From: Branchiostoma floridae
Taxonomy: Eukaryota; Chordata; Leptocardii; Amphioxiformes; Branchiostomatidae
NCBI RefSeq assembly: GCF_000003815.2
Contig: NC_049986.1
Span: forward strand, 10,809,900-10,873,899
DNA length: 64,000 nucleotides
Reading direction: 5' to 3'
A program made the translations under genes and the position numbers. The first letter of the stretch is position 1; each line of letters begins with the position of its first letter. The notes under the pieces were generated by a model. The model was not told where the DNA came from and made no database searches. It was given only the letters and a program-made list of their open reading frames with translations. Shown in pieces: positions 1 through 14,510 of this stretch.

Positions 1-3000
1 TTATTCGATTAATCAAAATTTCGCTTCGTACTTTTGGACCATTTTGGTAAGGATATGTATTTCTTTTACATTTACGATCAGATTCCTTCGCTTGTAGATG
101 AGCTGTACATGTGTGCCTGATGCACCATAAGTGCTTGTCATTGATTATGCAAACAATATTATGATTTACATAATTGCCATCTAATTAAGTATTCGGTGAT
201 GGCTTAAGCAAAGATCAATGTTATCCGACATCCTTTTCTTTTGTAAAGAAATCCTACAACCAGAAACCAATACACTACCAATGCAAAAAGAGCTATTTAC
301 CAGTTAATCATCATGACCAGAGCATGACTACTACTCGATATAGCAATGCCAGCATTACGTCACAGAACTGTAACAAAGAATTTCAAGACAATCCATTCAG
401 GCAATCCAACATGGCCTTCAGTTTTGCTGGTCAAACTGCATACATGCATAGAAAAATACAAACAAGCGCTACCAAACAAATTGCCTTCTGGGCAAGGGTA
501 ACAGTCTCGAGGTGCCTTGGTCACATGCGTAACAAAAGAGCCAAGGCGGTAAGCAGAAAAAATGATTAGTAAGACCTGAGAAAATCCCCTGTGCTTCATC
601 TTCTTCTGACGATTTTGCCTTGAAGAAACAACTTCTTTACACGCAGTCGCCTCAGGGTATTTATAAACCTCTGCGGCTAAGGTGCATAATGAATATTCAT
701 CGATTTCCGATGTGTCCACCAACGTTTCTGGAAATAACCTATCTGTATTTGCGATAATATGAACTTGACATTGTCACAAATAAGGTGCGAGAAGACGACG
801 TTCGAATTGAATAGTACACCATTGTACTTGTAATTCATTACAAACCAGCTCAATTTTCTGATATTGATAAGTAGTAAATAGTAAATTGTAACCCTAATAT
901 GGTTTCTTTAACTTGGAAATGCGATTTCCAACCACTGTTCCGACACACAAAAATGGGCCTAAGTGTTCGACTACATTCTAGTGTGGGGTGCATGCTTCTT
1001 CTTTGCAAAGACTTCTTCTTCTTCCCGTTGATGCTCACAATCTTGATGAAGATTATACTGGCATGTTCTTGAGTATAGATTTATCAACAATTTGGTTAAG
1101 TCTATTTTCGTTAATTAATTTCTGTTCAGCTTTAATGCAGAGTTTTTTTATCAATAACATAAATGACCTCTACATAGGAACAGACTTGTTAGCATTTGTT
1201 AAAATGGTTTACAAATATTCAATGATTTTTTTTACAAGGGCTCAAAACCTTTGGTTTTATGTTACAAGAATAGTTGCCAGCGTAGCTCTCTGCCTAGTAT
1301 GTATATCACAAATTTCGTGTAGCTGTCAAGGGCACAGAAAAAAGCTAATTACGGTGCAATCGATGACTCAAGGCTGGCGAGGGATTAGTGTACCATGTTC
1401 AATCTTGTATAAGAGAAGCCTTGAGTATTGCCTGGTGCAATCAATAAAATATCTAATGGTCTGCAGTAAATATCCCTTATGTACCTACCCCAGAAATGGA
1501 ATATTGCAATTGCTGCCCTCATTTCCACGTATTTTTGTCAATTTTAACTTTTTTTTTTAATTTTCGCATTAAAATCAAATCCGGGACCCAGCAACAGAGA
1601 GACGACGTGCCAAAATCGGAGAATTACCGAGAGGAACCCCAAAGGGGGTGATGGGGGGAGGATGGGGGAGGGTCGTCTTAACTTGGACAAATTTCTACAT
1701 CCGCTTCCGTTTATGCACTTGATGTTATGCGTTGAGGCATAAATGGGGGGGGGGGGGTGTTCGTCCATAGTCATTTCAAAAGTGTAGATTAACAAAATGT
1801 AAAGGGGAGGATGGTGTAATCGGAGACTAGCAGAATTGGAATGCTTGCTTTGCTTGTGTCTTAATTTATTACCATAGTTAGGGAGGATGGGAAAGGAAAT
1901 TTGGCCCGGTTCCAAAGTTGGTCCTATTTATTTACCGCATGAAACTGGTCATCAAACATAATTTTAAGTGAAGTGTTTTGGAACAGACAAAATGGTTTTA
2001 TACATCAAGAGTAGAAGGATACTTTATGCCGATATTGACTTACACGTCACGAGATTAGTATGTTATTAGTAAAATCAAGTTTTTGAATATTATAACATGA
2101 TGGCCAAGGTATATAGCAGACGCTGTAATGTCACGTAAAATAATGAATTACAGAAATTTTTTCGGCTCTTAAAGATACTGGAAAACGTACGGTTTCAAAG
2201 TCGCTAAATGTTTGACGTGCGCTTTGCGGACACATAAGAATACCGAAAACTTTTGATGCACGCATGATTGATGGAAAAAATACAGAAAGAGTGAAAAGCC
2301 GGAACTTTAGATATACTTTATGAGTGCTTAAAGAGTGGTCTTCATGTGGTGTCACCAGCTGGTCTATATTACTTCCTTCTATAAATAGGACAAGGGTTAA
2401 TTGATTGATGGTTGACAGATGGCTCGAAGACACGACCCACTGGTTTAATTGGAGCGTTCATTACCGTATGGATAATGACGCTTAAAATCCCTTTCCGCTT
2501 TACGTGCGTGCTTATTCCGTTGGGGTTTTGCAGTCTTATTTAAGATCAATAGTCAAAATGCAAAAAACACCGCAGTACATTAGTTTCGTGTCGAAGCAGT
2601 CTTTGAAGAACAAGCAACTTTAAAGTTTTTACCATCTGCATTGCCCAAAAGTGTTGGCGAAAGCACCACATCAACAATGCCGCCACCCCGCACCCCCCGA
2701 CAGAAAATACAGCTAAAATAATTCATATTTTTATTGCTTGTTGTCACTGTTCTGTGCATGCATGCAATACAAGGTTTTCGATAGATTTCCAATGTAATAT
2801 TATTGTATGATTATTTACGTTACAAAACTAAAAAAGGAGCTCAAGGATAAAGATGTAACCTTTGACCCAAAATTGAAGAAGCGAATTAGCAAGAAATTGC
2901 AAGCAAGAAATTAGTATCATGAAAGGTATCTTTAAGACCAATGTTAGTAAAATATGATTTGACGAGTTATAGTGTTCAAATGAATAGTCACTGCAGTCTT

Positions 3001-5958
3001 TTGTCATAACCACAAATTACTTAAGTTTAATTGTAACACTTTTTGATCGATTTTTTTGCTATTTTTTAATTGTGCATCTTTTCGATGGTGATAGTTTGCT
3101 AGTGTCTACGTGATAGTGTCTACGTGGAAATGTGCTTTTTCAAAAGCAGCAGAGAATGCTTCGCCGTGCTATGGGTAAAAAACGCACTCGACTGCTAATA
3201 TTTTATTTTTGTAACAAATTCTTCTCCGAAAGGTCTTGGGAATCAATTGTATATCAAAGCTAATATAACTATAAATAATGTATTGTTGGGATAAGTAATT
3301 CCCATATCTTTATCATTATTATCTAAGTTTTACATTGCAAAAAAAAAATTCGGACTTATTTATCAAATCATTGCCCTCAGAATTATGAATTCAGAATTAT
3401 GATTAATTAGGAATTTGAACCAAAAAAAGCTAGCGCCGTAATTCTGATTTTTATGTGTTAACGTCAAGAAAAATTGAATTACTTAGCCGCACTACGGCAT
3501 GGCATTGGGCCATTACCATTTTATGACCTGCCCTAAGACGGGCAGAGTTTATATGAGCAGAATCCAAAATTATGCCTCATGCCGATTCCCGTACAGATAT
3601 ACTACAAATCACACGGTACTGGTCACCTATCTATGCATAATTTGCCATAAAAAAACGACGTGTAATGCCCGGCAAAATCTGATTTGCGAGTCTTTAGAAC
3701 CTTTCAGACGTCCATAACACATCTTATCGGGAAGATTTCATACTAAGGAGCAAGCCACATATGTGCTTCCTCCGTCCGTCTTGAGAAAGGTGGAATATTT
3801 AAGACGACGTGGGTAGAGATTTATCCAGTAGTTTGGCTTTTATTTCCCCTTGAATCATACATAAGCTGGCTCATGTTGGCAAATCACCAACACGTGAGCA
3901 TTACGGAAGATGAAAGGATGCCCCAAGCATAGCAATACGTGGAGATCGGAAAAAAAGGTATTTCAGAGCATTTGTGTGCGCTGTTATTATTCTTCATATA
4001 AATCCACCAGTCCGAGTGTTTTTTCTAAATAGATACATTGTCATAAATATTCATCCCGCCGTAAATATTTGGACTTTTTACCTGACTTTTGATTGTTTGA
4101 ATTCATGTTGTCACGTAGCAAAGACGTTTTAAGAGGTACATACTGCTTTTTCTGCCCATTAGCCAGTATTGGAAAGTGTTTGTCGCTAGAGCACGCATGA
4201 CTGCAAGAGAACGATCACCCCTTCTGTATGTGCTTTGACAACAGTGTGGTGCGATGGATATAGAAGTGGATATGGTCATTGTCAAACATGTGCGAGTATA
4301 CACAAAAGGGTATGGAGAGGATCATTTATAAGATGGCGTGGATATTTCTGTAGACTGCACCAGATTGCCCTCGATCCTTAGGATGTCGCTCCAACTTTGC
4401 GACTCTGTGTTTTTTTTTTTTTTTTGTGGTTAGGTCATGTTGATTTGATAATATGGATGACAACCTTGCGCTCGTCAATTTTGGGTCGTTTGAAAAGAGA
4501 AAAAAATTGAACTTGGCAATCCAGGACAGAAGATGAAAAATCAGGAAGTTCTTATGCAGTGCCTTTCAACGATCTTGGCCTTGGTCTTTAGAATTTATAC
4601 CCACATATCAATCCCTCCAAAGTGTACTTATCATAGATAAATATCAGGAAACACAAATCAACACACAATCACACAGGCAGCCCCAAACCTATACCACCAT
4701 TTGTCATAAAGATAATAACTTAAAGTATACGCATAAGTACCTTTCATCAAAACAACAGACAGTTTGTCTAAGCTGTCATTGAGGATACGTGCCGACGCTA
4801 CGCAAACCCAAGTCAAGATGATTGTATGGAAGACATCCAACATTAAGAGTGGTGATATAGTTCACTGCGGATCTCACTGACAGCTCACATTATTGGCTGG
4901 GCTGTTATTACCCAGAAAATTACCGGCTAGACGCACGAATAGACGTGTGGAGAAATGGACAGAATATATCAGGGATCTCTCTAGCTCTGTGTACAGACCA
5001 TTCCACTCCGCTGGACATGTGAGGCAAATCTACGTGTTTTCATACATAGAACACCAGACAAGAATGGAGACTGGGACACGGCAACTGGAGCCAAGGGTTT
5101 GCATACTAATCTTTTTGACGCGCTTTCGGAAAGCATGTCTGAGACTCTTTGACAGGCACTTAAATAGCATGTCTGAGGTTTTGATATGCAGTGTAAGATG
5201 AAGAATATATATAGGAATCTATCCGATAACAGCGGTGCGCTATGAGATCAGAAAATAAATAGCTATAGTATTGTAACAACAAACAGAATTCATAGCGTTT
5301 TGATCTGCTGATTTTATCACTAAAGTACGGCGTGCCCAAGGGATCAGCTTTAGGACCTGTTTCATCCATTTGTTCGAATACATTTTTTACTATCGCTCCG
5401 GCTAGGAGTAACTTAAAGAGTAACAGCTTCGTCCTGGTCAGTATGTTTTAGTGTCTCCATCACGTAAAATCACTAAGTTTTGTAGACATCCTGAGACAAA
5501 GCTTGAGACTTACACTCTAAAATAATAAACATCGCAAATGCCCGTAGTATTTCTGTAAATTTATTCTACTCTACGTTCCCGATAATACCAGTATAATAGA
5601 CGTACCAATATGGTAAATCATTTCCTTTACCTGACACATCTATCGAATGATTTAAAACCGGAGGCTTACACTTTCACAGAATAACTTTTGCCTCCCTGAA
5701 ATGTGTAGAGTTTGCTTCATAGGGATTATAACATACATTAAAAAAAACTACCCACAATGTACGATCATTAAAACCTATTAATCGTACAAAGACATACCAG
5801 CATCTAAGACGTTATAACACCAGTTTTTTTAAAGACGCTCAAAATAGCGATAAAAAGCATTGCGTTTTTTATATAATATTGCTTCTGAAGCTGCTGCGAG
5901 GACTTATTTGTATCCACGTTGTAGAAGGTGCTTACATGGGCCTCAACCTGACGGCTAG
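1..5958. other. AT-rich sequence with no recognisable gene
   Basis: No frame here shows a domain I recognise, and no set of splice-compatible exons could be chained. Visible structure is limited to a run of 13 G at 1,745-1,757, a T-run near 4,413 and short local duplications (for example GTGTCTACGTG twice near 3,110). One frame with Cys residues and a hydrophobic stretch (360-722, minus) is listed separately. Confidence 0.5.
360..722 (-). CDS. Unidentified 120-codon open frame, possible secreted-protein exon
   Basis: I do not recognise this product. The frame has an internal Met followed by a hydrophobic stretch (QVLLIIFSAYRLG) that could be a signal peptide, then a short Cys-containing part (DCYPCPEG). 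A real gene would probably begin at that internal Met and splice out before the frame ends. There is no supporting neighbour, and the composition is close to the surrounding non-coding DNA. An accidental open frame is at least as likely. Confidence 0.15.
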   Translation of the reverse strand: MVDTSEIDEYSLCTLAAEVYKYPEATACKEVVSSRQNRQKKMKHRGFSQVLLIIFSAYRLGSFVTHVTKAPRDCYPCPEGNLFGSACLYFSMHVCSLTSKTEGHVGLPEWIVLKFFVTVL

Positions 5959-5988
5959 AAGTGTGTTTGCTTTTAAGCAAACACACTT
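5959..5988. repeat. Perfect 14-bp hairpin
   Basis: AAGTGTGTTTGCTT is followed after TT by its exact reverse complement, giving a 30-base near-perfect palindrome. No flanking T-run, gene or larger repeat explains it. It may be a transposon remnant or a chance cruciform. Confidence 0.6.
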
Positions 5989-6366
5989 AAAAGTATACGT
6001 TTTAGAGTGCATGTCTGGGCGCAAACTAGAGGAGAGGTCAGTAGGTGGTATCTTGCTCTTGGCTTGACCAAATTTGCTGTTAGGTAATATGGCAAAGTAT
6101 TACGTATGAATGACAATGAAGCAAGCTTTCGAAACCCTTACAAATACGACAGAAATAATATGGGGGAAGAAGATGGCGAAAATCTGGGATACTCGTTTGA
6201 AAGCCATTTCTTTGCGATAGGTGAACTGCTTTTGGCGTATTTTATTACATGGATGTCTAACCTTTATCGACAGCTCAAAAATACATCAGTCTTAACGGTT
6301 AAAACTGTTTGGCGAAAGTATGTTGTCGTGGAACTCGGATGCCAAACTAATTCCATTTTAAATTGA

Positions 6367-6711
6367 TATGCATCAGGAAAAACATTTTTGACAGCTATGA
6401 CCCTCCTGGACTGTTTTTCTACCCTTTGAATTGCCACGGAGCCCGTCAAACTTCACGTATCCCATTATGCTGTACTACAAGTATACAACCATTGGTTTCC
6501 TGTGGATATGTAGTGCACTGCCACAAATAGTTTACAATGGGTATGCATAAGAAAAAACCACGTTTGACAGCTATAACCCTTCTTGACAAGTTGTTTTGCC
6601 GCCCTTTGACCGACTGCTATAGGAGCCCGTCAAACTTGAAGCATCCCATTATGCTGTGTTAAAGCCATTGGTTTCCAGTGGATATGTATTGTACTGTCAC
6701 AAGTAGTTTAT
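6367..6711. repeat. Two-copy tandem repeat, period about 175 bp
   Basis: Two units, from 6,367 and 6,542, share ordered blocks: TATGCAT, GACAGCTAT, GGAGCCCGTCAAACTT, CCCATTATGCTGT and CATTGGTTTCC. They have diverged by SNPs and small indels. The repeat is non-coding and looks like an old local duplication. Confidence 0.7.
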
Positions 6712-8625
6712 CTCCCTCTATCGTACCACTTCAGCAACAAACAGCAGGCAAGACTGTCAATGTAAGCTCCTCTGACGTGTTAGATTAAGATGAATTACGC
6801 TCTTGGAAAACAGCAACAAGAGCTTACATAAGAACTTTTTTCCATAGATTTCGACAGCCACTTGCAAAACGCTAGTCCTGGCCTGTAATTTCAAGTCTTG
6901 GTGCAATAAAAAGCGACTTTTTTGCAATATAGAGCCTGTAGAGAGTTACTGTGATGTGGTCAAAGTAAATGACCTCTTCATAAAAATGGAGAATTACTAA
7001 GCTGCAACATCTCAAACATTTAAGATGTATGTTCAAATTGTAATTTACCGTGAACAAATAAATTTTAAAAAAATCTGCAGTCATTGATAAACTTTTTTGT
7101 TATGTAGTGGTAAATGTGTAGTGCAGAACAATACAAGTGGATATTGCTACATTGACGACGTCTTTACTTGTATTGATATTAACCTACCAAATCCTATCAC
7201 TGCCACAGACACACACACACACACACTACAACTATGACCAGACAATAAAGAAGACAATATGACTATCAATCATTGAATATGCCTGAAATTTGACACTGTG
7301 TGAAAAGAAACAAAACATATAGCAATCACTGCCACATTGACCATAAGTATGCACCATGCAGTATCACGATCGCTAATTTTAAGGACGACGCTATAAAGTT
7401 GCATGTGTCCATAATAGTGCACCTATACCACATATATTTCACACTGGAACAATATGTCAAGTATTCGATAAAAGAATATAATTAGCCAATTCATGGATTT
7501 ATATGTGATGGTTTGTCCAAAGCTTTTAAAATTGTGCCTGTTCAATAACCTTGTAGTTTTTATTTTTCATTTCATTTTACTTTCTGCCAAAATGCATTCT
7601 GATAGATAAACGTTCAAACGTTCTGATAGTTAGTTCAAACGTTCCACCAATGTATTTTTGGTTTCTTCATTTACATTAGTTCCTCTACTCTATAAAAAGT
7701 CCTGCCGATGCCAAAATCCATACACGTATTTTTATTCATGAACTCATTTCACAAAGTTCACATTCTTGTTTGAGAACTTGGCAGAATTTTTAGCCAAGCG
7801 CAATACACCACAAAGGATGTCCTTCTCACCGTAGTGCAGCAAGTGTCCTTTCTGACATTGCCGCGAGAAAGGTAAGTGCTACCGGCCAAGCAGTAAAAGT
7901 AGCAGTATTCCATCTTGCCGTTATGTCATATCACGGGATCCCACGGTTGCCTAACGGTATAAACACTTTAAAAACATAACATCTTTATGACGGTCGAGGC
8001 CAAAGCGGATTCTGACTGCCGATACATGTTCACCAAGAATGGCTACCAATATGGTGAGAAAGTACATGGATCATGTTATTTACTGCAAAATTATTTAACA
8101 AAAAAATTGTAAGAAAGCACAATAGCATCTGTTTATTTGTCATGTTATGCTGTTTAAACCTAACAATATAAGACAGAGACAAACGCTATAGAATGAAATG
8201 AAATTCTGTCTCCTCGTTCAAAATCAAGTGAATACATGGGACAACTAAGTAAAGCGAACTATTCAAAATGTATTTGGTAAAAAAAAGTACAACAGTTCTC
8301 TGGAAAGTTCTTATGATGCCACAGTAACTGGGCAATATATATGGCTGAATTAGAAAAACAACATAAGTGACATGACAGTTCAAAGAAGATTTTTAACAAG
8401 TAGATTCATTTGATCATTGAAAATTGTGACGACTTAGAAAGCCGAGGCAATGACAGACTGTCGCAGCCTTACAGTCTACGGCATCAGCGTTCACTCCCAC
8501 TTTTATAAATTCCAACTCATCATTACCCGTACAAGAAAGAAGAATAGATGCCACTTCGGTGATATTTTTAGCTGAGAACCTCTCTAAGATAAGTCATTCA
8601 GCCCAAATGCATACGGCTTACATAG
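6712..8625. other. No gene seen; (CA)n microsatellite
   Basis: AT-rich sequence without a supportable coding region. A CA dinucleotide run lies at 7,206-7,226. Confidence 0.5.
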
Positions 8626-8902
8626 TTAGAACTGCACTTTACGCCCGCAGACATTTATAAGGTCACAAATGTCCCTGTGGATAGAAAATTGCTCGCGGAA
8701 GGACTTTGCAGCTTTTACTTTGCCCTCGTGTTCGACAGATGTGTGGAGCGATACAAACTTGGCTTTGGCGGTGATAAGCCGGGTGGGAGCCAGTTCACAC
8801 AAGATTGCATTGAGGTCCACGCCCCTTGCGGTTACGATCAATGCTGTACTTCTTTCTACATGTGTGTTTAAGTGAATATCAGAACGATCCATTATGTTGC
8901 CT
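8626..8902 (-). CDS. Unidentified possible terminal coding exon
   Basis: A frame of about 92 codons on the minus strand starts after a possible acceptor (AACCAG, exon from 8,902) and ends in a TAA at 8,626. Its G+C content and codon mix are higher than in the flanks. The peptide alternates beta-like stretches (ALIVTARGVDL, KAKFVSLHTSV) and ends CDLINVCGRKVQF. I do not recognise a family; a beta-sandwich repeat is only a guess. No partner exon was found, so it could also be a pseudogene or a repeat fragment. Confidence 0.25.
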
Positions 8903-8949
8903 CTGGTTTGTAAAGCTTTGCCATGCAGAGACCTACAAGCATGGGCCAC

Positions 8950-11900
8950 TAAATAATAAATCCGTGACTAAATAAAATTGATTCTGAAGAATAAAGACTT
9001 CTCGGAAATTCTCGGAATTGAAATCTCACAAAAAACTTTATCATACTTTATTTCGAAACAAAATGCGTGCGAGATCCTCGCAATTCCACGCATTAGTTAC
9101 TTTTGCGCACAGGAATACATACAGTATTACATGTAAGGTTTGGAATTCTAAACTGTCTTTTACTGAATAGACTTCATATAGTCTATGGAGAAAACTGCCA
9201 TTTTTATGTATACAATTACAAACGAAATAGTATGGTACTTTTTTTCGGTATTTTTTCCTTATGTGAATCAAGCGATCCAATGTTTTAGAAGGGGTATGGC
9301 AGCAAATTAAGATGGATTTTCTTAACATATAAAGCATGTTATTTTAAATTTATGGCTGTTCTAAAAGAAACCAATGTACTGCTTGTCACTAAACATTATC
9401 TGGTGAATCACCAAACGATAGTGGTCTACTAGGTGGGGGCTACCATCTACAACACAAATAATTGATTATAATACATTACATTGGGGTGACAATCTTGTGC
9501 GCTCCTATCTAAATTAGTTCCAATTTACGTCCCCCTTTGACGCCATAACCGACGTGAATACAGCAATTTCCAAGGAAAATGGGAAGATAGCTTCCGTCGT
9601 CTCGACGTGGGTGTCGTAAAAAGGTGAAACGTGGGTTGAGAAGATTACAGGGTAAGCCCACGCACCCAAATGCTCAAAGGCTAAGTGATCCCTTCCACTA
9701 ATCCTACGCTGCATCATCCGAATGAAGAGAGAAACCCCATTGATCCGTGCACGATAGTATGCTATCGGCTACCGCTTTGATATTAAAAATAGAAATATTC
9801 TTTTAGTCGTAAGTTATATGATAGGAGAGTTCCCTAACTTGAAATATTTGTCTGGTGTCTAGAATCTTTTTTTTCTTTCGTTTTGATCACACTACATTGT
9901 ACAAACACATCACAAGCTACATATTTAATATCACTAACTTAAAGAAATAAGAAGAAGTCGGAAATTACTAGTCGTAAGTAGTTATAGAACCCATGTTTTA
10001 GATTAGTCTTGAAAAGCATCTCAATGGCATCATGTGTATTTTGTATTTATATTCCTGTACTTATCCCGATAGGACATGAATGTGCAATAAAGACTATTAT
10101 CTATTATCAATATTTTTTTTCATTGCAGCATTTTCTTGAACCATAAAGTGTAACAAAAATTGAAACAAATAATATTACTAGTATACAGAAAATCAAACAG
10201 GACGATTTGTTTCTCACCCGTTGGTCTAGACGTTTAGATGTATATTAGGGCACGTCCGTGCGTGGCGATACTTACGTACATTACACAGTATGAATATCGC
10301 TGGCACCTTCATAGATGACGAAAATCCAAGTTGGCTTAAGAAAGTAGGATACAAGTACGGAATATACAAATATCCAGAACATTTGGGAGTACCCTTCTTT
10401 ATGATTTTGAACAAGTACTCACCTTTTTTTATAATTTATTTATAAAAATACTTCTTTTAGCAAGCACATCGCCTGTCAAATTAATAGATGTGTTTTCCTA
10501 AAAGTATATTTAGCAATATTTTTAAATTGCGTCGGCACACGTACTATTGCCTTCGCCAAAAAAGGCTAATACGTTTCTGTAATTCGTGTTGGTTCTGGCA
10601 ACTTAGTCACCCTATACTATATGTTTGTGTACACTTGGAAATCCGAATCTGGCTGACGTAATAAACACATGACAAGGACGATGCCTTAAGACATGGTCGT
10701 CTTGCTTTAACCTCCACTTTAAGTTTCAGCAAGTCTGATGATGTGTTAGATCTAGGTGACCTGTTTTTCCTCAATCGATGGACTGCAATTAGCTGCAATT
10801 ATCTAAAGTACATGATTATAGCGTGTGACTTCACTATGGATCTATCACGCTAGGGACATGCGCCTTGAGCAAAGTAAAGATAAATTTTGCCATACGAAAG
10901 CGTACCATCGACCTATATACATATATACTTCTGCTGCTTTCGTAAAGAAGAGTATAGGTGACAAACATTTAAAAAAAATAGATATTTTCTGTTATCTGTC
11001 GTTCGTTGTCCTGTAATCTTGCAATTTCGGGGTAAAAAAAAGAGCCTAAAACTTTGAAATAAGTGGCTTACTTTAACATCATTACTACAACAACAACAGC
11101 ATGAAGGGCATGATGTTAGTACAAAATAATCATTTTTGTCATTTTATTAATACCATAATTAGTCTGTCATATTATATCATAACTTGTGTCTGGCTTAAAT
11201 CCCAATGGGCCTTATTTCAGTATTTTGGGGCGCCTCTGCCCAAAGATTGAGGTAAGAAATGGTAGACATATGTCTAATGCTGTCACATCTCTGCCATTAA
11301 AACGACTCTTGCCGCCATGAAGTCTTTTTGTTGCTTTTCCCTAAGGTCCATATGTCTTCATAACAACAATTATATGACTCTATTAGCGCTATGAAACATT
11401 TCCTAACCAGCAGTAACACTGTATCAACATTGTTGTTAATTTGTTGACTTTGCTTTCTAAGGGCAACCGGTATATTGCACGCTCTTCTATCTAGATTTAA
11501 ATGTGATGGTTATACGATAAGTAGTTTGCGAGTGGGTGTCAAAAGTTTGTTTTGACCTCTAGTGTTTAAAGGTTAAAAGAAAACGGGACAGGTTTTCTAA
11601 GAAACAGTCTGCAACTGTATCTAGTAGTCCAACCAACTAGGTCAACTGCCAATATATAGCCCCCTCCCCCATCGAACACACACAAAAGTTACTCTTTCTT
11701 GTAGCAGTAAACTCAAGTCTCGTAGACGATCCGTCATTGTCCCTGTCTACGAATCCAATTTATCGATGACCTCTTCACTTGGAGATGTCAGAGGAAGCTT
11801 AAAGGTTGCTCCCAGCGTTTGCGCACATGTATTGATGAGGGTTGTACTCCAGTGCTCAGACCTGCACGATGATGTGTGACCTTGGCACAGCCTCTGAGAA

Positions 11901-12811
11901 AAGGTTACTGTACTCCCGGGGCTTTGGACAGTTGGATCTGACAGCGCTTTCACAGACCTCTAACACTTCCACCCACAGGGATACGTGGTGAATTGTTATC
12001 AATACCTTACCCTACACCTTTTCAGCATGCCAAAAGACGAGTACATGTAAGTTAGATATGAAATAGAAAGGACCGCAGGACCATTTGCCTAAAGAAGTCA
12101 TTCACCCTAACATCATTGCCACCTACAAGCTGGGCAACCTGTAGAAGACGAAGTCAATTTGAGGAGCAAAGACAAGAATCGACTGTTTTGTATACCATGC
12201 ATTGTGTTTTTTTTTGTGTGTTTTTTTGTGCTTCTTGACCACGAATATCTTATGCCCTCTCTATTTGCACGTCGCATCAGCTCTGGAATTCGTTGAGGAT
12301 GAAAATAATCGAATCAACATGGACCACGAAGGGCAAGACATTGTTTTTGAAATTTTATTTCCAGCAATGGCACAGTCTAAGAGAAACTTCAAGGGGTGAT
12401 GGCGTTGTTTATGAAACAATAATTGCAGTGAGAGATACATTGACATCGAAAAGCGAAGACAAAAAAGATGAACGTGTGTCTTTTAATCGTGAACAAAACA
12501 TTGATATTTATATTTAAAAGATGCTGCATACTTATTAGAGCCATACATTGCTCATGTACGGGATAAAGGTGGTGTTTTGGAATTCATGATTGACGTCTAA
12601 CAAAGTTGTAACAAAAAAGAGACAAGACCTGTGCCAAGTGACTTCAAAAAGTTTTAGTCTGCTTTGATCTGACATAGACAGGACTTCCTTTGGGATATGT
12701 AAAGCCCCTTAGCTTTTTCGGGGGTGTAAAGACGTCATCATTCTGTACAGGCGCCCTCATGTAACCCGTGCTTAGTGACCCAGATCTGTTACGGGGTTTG
12801 AATGGTGAGCT
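8950..12811. other. No recognisable gene
   Basis: AT-rich. The open frames here (for example minus 11,747-11,953) show no recognisable motif and only weak splice sites. I see no repeat of known type. Confidence 0.45.
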
Positions 12812-13168
12812 TTAACCCTATTCAGACCAGGAGAGGGCTTTTGAGGCCTGCGCCAACTTCGATGTCCTATAACGCCAGAACGCCTTACGCTAAAGCCACC
12901 AAATTTAGTGACTTTTCCTAAAATATTGTTGGCAACAATATAACGAAGTTTGGCAAATTTTCCATTTTTTCGTGTTGCCATGGCAACCGTTTGCTGACAG
13001 GCAGTTTTGTCAAAAATCACTATCTTTGGTTCTAACAATGTATTTTTCACATTTATTTGCTATATTACAGCTATTTTGTTACATGAATAAAATCTTATAT
13101 TATTTAGCATATCTTTCATAATTATCCGTCCAGGGATGACCAAAAAAGCCCGGTCTGAATAGGGTTAA
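12812..13168. mobile_element. MITE with TTAA flanks (piggyBac-type), 349 bp
   Basis: The element runs 12,816-13,164. Its ends are CCCTATTCAGACC and the inverted GGTCTGAATAGGG, and it is flanked by TTAA at 12,812-12,815 and 13,165-13,168. TTAA targets and CCC-starting ends are known for the piggyBac superfamily. No transposase is present. The interior matches, in reverse orientation, the right half of the larger copy at 16,489-17,367. Confidence 0.8.
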
Positions 13169-14510
13169 ACAAGAGGATCTTTTCATTTCGTTATTACAAT
13201 TCAACCTAAAAGATTTGAGTGGCTCTTAGGGACAACTTGAACATTTTTTGGTAACTTTCAAGTTATATAACTTGTTTCTTTCCTTTTTGAGATCTCCCGA
13301 TCTCCCTGTCAGAGGTATCCGCACGGTAGCGTCTAACATGACAGGCTCCTAGACCTTTCACCTTAACCTATGCAAAATATTTCCTTCTGCTCGACAAGCG
13401 ATATCCCAACAGAGCCGCGAGCGTGTCATTAGAATTACATGCGGGTCAGTGGAGGTCATGTGTCAATACCACTCAGCACTTAAAGTTCCTGGGCCTTAGG
13501 CATACTGTGTTACAGTTTTCTTAAGATTAGACGGATAAGTAAGTTCTACTCTGTTAGTGGCGTGCAAGACGTCTTGAGGCTTGGAATAGAAAGGAAACAC
13601 TTATGAATTATATTACACAAGAGGTCATGACCTCATAAGGTCACAGAATAAAGCCACCCAGCCACCATCTTGTTGCTATTCAGTTGTTTTGCAAGTGCAC
13701 GCATCTATGTAAGTCCTATATGATCGTACGTTGACTAGAGTCGTCGATTGTGCCCGCTAACTTGCGCTGACATATAAGTACAAGACGCTTAATGTAATAT
13801 GACATAATCTTTGGCCTAGCAAGCAAGTAGCCATATTTGCAAGTCCGTTCAATGCTTATAAAGATCTTACAGTTAAAGCCCAGATACCGAAATGTCCCAG
13901 CCCAGATACCGAAATGTCCTAAGCCAAGAAAGCTGTACTTTCTATAGCGTGTGTGTGCTTAAACAATAATGTAAGAGCCCATAGATTGATTCTTTTGATA
14001 TTGATTATTTCATTAGGGCTAAAAACATCTCAAAAGCATTACAATGTGTTGCCCCTAGCGGCTTGTTAGGGAAAAACAGCGGGACTTCTTTAAGTGCATC
14101 GCATTCTGGACAACAATTTATTTGGCTCCTGTTGTCGAGATGAAGTTTAGGCTCTCTGGTAGCTTTTTCTGGAACTGCAGGGCACGTTTCCGTTGCATAC
14201 ATCATAACTGAATATTATACAATTAATGTAATATTAATTATATTGCTGGAATCTTTTGCAGATTTCATATCTAATGCGATAAAGCAAAACTGTCAAAACT
14301 GTGATTCAGTTAGTAAGTATCTGATTTGCATAATAAATAAAGAAATATTATATTTTTTTAAATGGCAGGGACTTTGCTTCTAATGACCTTATTGGTATCA
14401 TTACTACAGAACTTTTTTTACGTTAAGAATCATAGATCAGACTTATTCTAATTTTAGATCTTTAATTGCCTATAAAAGGTTGTGGACTGCACTAAAAATG
14501 ATAGAGTTTC
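13169..14510. other. No recognisable gene; short local repeat
   Basis: Contains a two-copy tandem repeat around 13,878-13,920 built on AGCCCAGATACCGAAATGTCC. A Cys-containing frame at 14,005-14,205 (minus) shows no known domain. Nothing else could be supported. Confidence 0.4.

Noticed and set aside
8669..8875. Plus-strand frames of 64-68 codons
   Set aside because: They overlap the better minus-strand frame at 8,626-8,902 and show no motif.
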